Source: Thermoplasmata archaeon
Lineage (GTDB): Archaea > Thermoplasmatota > Thermoplasmata > Lutacidiplasmatales > UBA184
Length of the DNA: 15,253 bases
Direction: 5' to 3'
Assembly: GCA_030040865.1 (NCBI GenBank)
Contig: JASHSX010000135.1
Span: 1 to 15,253, forward strand
The notes under the pieces are model-generated. The model made no database searches, was not told the DNA's origin, and saw only the letters and a program-made list of their open reading frames with translations. Shown one piece after another: positions 13,554-15,253 of this stretch. The first letter of the stretch is position 1. Every line of letters begins with the position of its first letter. A program made the position numbers and the translations under genes.

Positions 13554-14037
13554 ACGCTGCCGGCGCCGGTCGCGTACGCCGGCGCTCCTCCATCCGTCGC
13601 CGCCCGTCCTCGAAGCGCGCCCGCTCGTCGGCGGTCTCGAGCACGAGCGGGGGAGCGGGGACCGGTCGCCCGGCCGCGTCGACCGCCACCATCGTGACGA
13701 ACGCCTGCACGACGTGCCGGGACCGGCCGCTGTGGACCTCCTCGGCGCGCACGCGGACGGCGACCTCCATCGAGCTGCGGCCGACGAACGTGAGCATCGC
13801 TTCGAAATCGAGGACCTCCCCGACATGGACCGGGCCCAGGAAATCGACCCGGTCGAACGACGCGGTCACGGTGGTCCCCTTCGCGTGACGGCTCGCGGTG
13901 ATGTAGGCGACGCGGTCGACCTCCTCGAGGATCGACCCGCCGAATACGTTCCCGGTGAAGTTCGCGTCGGTCGGCACCATCAGCCGGACGACCGAGGCAC
14001 GGCTCGCGCGCACGGTGCCGGGCGGAGCGTCGGCCAC
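13552..14037 (-). CDS. Acyl-CoA thioesterase, hotdog fold (YciA/ACOT type)
   Basis: Hydrolyses acyl-CoA to free fatty acid and CoA; 161 aa with the chosen start. The family core is clear: PTDANFTGNVFGGSILEEVD with the catalytic-type Asp at its end, ASRHAKGTTVTASFDRVDFLGPVHVGE, and FVGRSSMEVAVRVRAEE, then the charged tail RFEDGRRRMEERR. GTG 14037 is chosen because GGGAG precedes it at a five-base spacing and a TATA box lies about 50 bases upstream. GTG 14013 (153 aa) and ATG 13980 (142 aa) are alternatives; the ATG would cut into the first conserved strand. The frame is open further upstream, but that part lies beyond the promoter and is Arg-rich noise. It is first in a two-gene operon with MBF1. 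Confidence 0.9.
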   Translation of the reverse strand: MADAPPGTVRASRASVVRLMVPTDANFTGNVFGGSILEEVDRVAYITASRHAKGTTVTASFDRVDFLGPVHVGEVLDFEAMLTFVGRSSMEVAVRVRAEEVHSGRSRHVVQAFVTMVAVDAAGRPVPAPPLVLETADERARFEDGRRRMEERRRTRPAPAA

Positions 14038-14042
14038 GAGTT

Positions 14043-14047
14043 CTCCC
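14043..14047 (-). promoter_or_regulatory. Shine-Dalgarno site supporting the thioesterase GTG start
   Basis: GGGAG on the minus strand, five bases before GTG 14037. It favours this start over GTG 14013 and ATG 13980. Confidence 0.5.
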
Positions 14048-14083
14048 AGACGTCGAAGGGCGAGCGCGGGACCCGACTCCCTG

Positions 14084-14097
14084 CTAAATCGTTTCGC
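14084..14097 (-). promoter_or_regulatory. BRE/TATA promoter of the thioesterase-MBF1 operon
   Basis: On the minus strand CGAAAC, a B-recognition-element-like purine stretch, runs into GATTTAG as the TATA box. The predicted transcription start is near 14060, giving a leader of about 23 bases to GTG 14037, long enough for the Shine-Dalgarno site seen there. Confidence 0.55.
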
Positions 14098-14235
14098 GCG
14101 ACCGTCCGAAGGCGCGCGGGGCCCGGCCGCGGCGGCAGCGAGGGGTCGTCGGTCGGGCCCGTCCCGGCGCCCCCGGACCGTTCGGACGGCCGGGAGCGCG
14201 TCCCCGCCGATTCTCGGCGGCGGTCTTCGACAATG

Positions 14236-14245
14236 CCTATATAGG
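14236..14245 (+). promoter_or_regulatory. TATA box of the aEF1A gene
   Basis: CCTATATAGG, the most canonical TATA box in the window, predicts a start near 14267 and a leader of about 13 bases before ATG 14280. This fits a highly expressed gene. The rest of the 242-base gap to the thioesterase start is GC-rich, with nothing else recognised. Confidence 0.75.
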
Positions 14246-14279
14246 GGTACCTTTTGGCCGCGCCCGGAGCCCCCGAGCG

Positions 14280-15253
14280 ATGGCACAGAAGCCCCACCTC
14301 AACATCGTCTTCATCGGCCATGTCGACCACGGCAAATCGACCACGGTCGGCCGGCTGCTGCTCGACACCGGCTACATCCGCCAGGAGGAGATCGACAAGT
14401 ACCGCGCCGAGGCCGAATCGAAGGGCAAGGCGACCTTCGAGTTCGCCTGGGTGATGGACGACCTCAAGGAGGAGCGCGAGCGCGGCGTCACGATCGACAT
14501 CGCGCACCGCCGTTTTGACACCCAGAAGTACTACTTCACGATCATCGACGCGCCCGGCCACCGCGACTTCGTGAAGAACATGATCACGGGGACGAGCCAG
14601 GCCGACGCGGCCGTGCTCGTCTGCTCCGCCGCCGAGGGGATCCAGGAGCAGACCCGGGAGCACATCTTCCTCTCCCGTACGCTCGGCGTGACCCAGCTCA
14701 TCTGCGCGATCAACAAGATGGACCGCCAGGAGGTCAACTACTCCGAGGCGAAGTTCAACGAGCTCAAGGAAGAGCTCACGAAGCTGCTCAAGAACGTCGG
14801 CTACAAGGTCGCGGAGCAGGTCGTCTTCGTCCCCATCTCGGCGTTCAAGGACGACAACATCAACAAGGCGAGCCCGAACATGGCCTGGTACAAGGGCCCG
14901 ACCCTCCTCCAGGCGCTCGACAACCTCAAGGTCCCCGAGAAGCCGACCGACAAGCCGCTGCGGCTCCCCGTCCAGGACGTCTACACGATCACGGGGATCG
15001 GCACGGTGCCCGTGGGCCGCGTCGAGACCGGGAAGCTCAAGGTCGGCGAGAAGATCATCTTCCTCCCGAGCGGGAAGTCCGGCGAAGTGAAGTCGATCGA
15101 GATGCACCACGAGGCGGTCACCGAGGCGATCCCCGGCGACAACGTCGGCTTCAACGTCCGCGGGATCGACAAGAACGACATCCGCCGCGGCGACGTGGCG
15201 GGGCCGGCGTCGAACCCCCCGACCGTCGTGGAGAGCTTCACCGCGAACATCCA
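14280..15253 (+). CDS. tuf: Translation elongation factor 1-alpha, archaeal EF-Tu (3' partial)
   Basis: GTPase that delivers aminoacyl-tRNA to the ribosome. The first 324 residues are present; the right edge of the window cuts domain 2/3. G-motifs: G1 GHVDHGKST (13-21), switch I with RGVTID (68-73), G3 DAPGH (90-94), G4 NKMD (145-148) and G5 SAF (187-189). The start of domain 2 reads PLRLPVQDVYTITGIGTVPVGRVETG. The switch I insertion (EEIDKYRAEAESKGKATFEFAWVMDDLKEERERG) is typical of archaeal and eukaryotic EF1A and absent from bacterial EF-Tu, which supports an archaeal source. It is divergent from the thioesterase operon and probably heads a transcript continuing to the right. ATG 14280 is clear from family length and the TATA box. 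Confidence 0.99.
   Translation, partial: MAQKPHLNIVFIGHVDHGKSTTVGRLLLDTGYIRQEEIDKYRAEAESKGKATFEFAWVMDDLKEERERGVTIDIAHRRFDTQKYYFTIIDAPGHRDFVKNMITGTSQADAAVLVCSAAEGIQEQTREHIFLSRTLGVTQLICAINKMDRQEVNYSEAKFNELKEELTKLLKNVGYKVAEQVVFVPISAFKDDNINKASPNMAWYKGPTLLQALDNLKVPEKPTDKPLRLPVQDVYTITGIGTVPVGRVETGKLKVGEKIIFLPSGKSGEVKSIEMHHEAVTEAIPGDNVGFNVRGIDKNDIRRGDVAGPASNPPTVVESFTANI

Noticed and set aside
14038..14286. An N-terminal extension of the thioesterase up to the elongation factor promoter
   Set aside because: It crosses both promoters and is Arg/Pro-rich without similarity to hotdog thioesterases.
13980..15110. A 376-codon open frame antisense to the elongation factor gene
   Set aside because: The antisense of a highly conserved gene with strong codon bias; no recognisable domain.

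Overview
The window reads as a chromosomal segment of a high-GC archaeon, with about two thirds G+C and third codon positions almost all G or C. The archaeal signs are an archaeal-type elongation factor 1-alpha, an MBF1 zinc-ribbon/HTH protein, a thiolase/DUF35 pair, a tRNA-Phe without encoded CCA, and TATA-type promoters about 25-30 bases before starts, several of which imply leaderless or nearly leaderless mRNAs. The euryarchaeal-style topoisomerase I and the bacterial-type UvrA/UvrC suggest a Thermoplasmatota-like or related euryarchaeal lineage. That placement is inference. No mobile element, CRISPR array, phage gene or rRNA is visible.

Layout. (1) 1-1413 (+): 3' part of a DHA2-type drug/H+ antiporter, cut by the left edge, whose tail overlaps uvrC by 120 bases in convergent orientation. 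(2) 6592-1294 (-): a compact three-gene operon, creatininase-family amidohydrolase, uvrA and uvrC, from a leaderless-type promoter; uvrA-uvrC share an ATGA overlap, and uvrB is not here. (3) 9199-6731 (-): topA with four zinc ribbons and a basic tail. (4) 9390-10056 (+): tRNA-Phe(GAA) followed 17 bases later by a Nudix-like protein gene with no promoter of its own. (5) 12034-10074 (-): thiolase-like protein plus DUF35 protein, ATGA-overlapped. (6) 12128-13078 (+): ornithine carbamoyltransferase, divergent from the thiolase. (7) 14037-13086 (-): hotdog acyl-CoA thioesterase then MBF1. (8) 14280 to the right edge (+): aEF1A, cut by the window end.

Themes. Information processing dominates: excision repair (UvrA, UvrC), DNA topology (TopA), tRNA-Phe, translation elongation (aEF1A) and a transcription coactivator (MBF1). 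Acyl-CoA chemistry appears twice (thiolase-like/DUF35 and thioesterase). First genes behind promoters have short or no leaders, while internal operon genes use stop/start overlaps or a Shine-Dalgarno sequence.

The points most worth following are a thiolase homologue without the usual nucleophilic cysteine paired with DUF35, a carbamoyltransferase with HDLP and HPCE in place of HCLP and HPCQ, a UvrC lacking the C-terminal helix-hairpin-helix region, and the tRNA-Phe/Nudix-like dicistron. Every gap between genes is shorter than 300 bases; the largest (14038-14279 and 9200-9389) hold divergent promoters.
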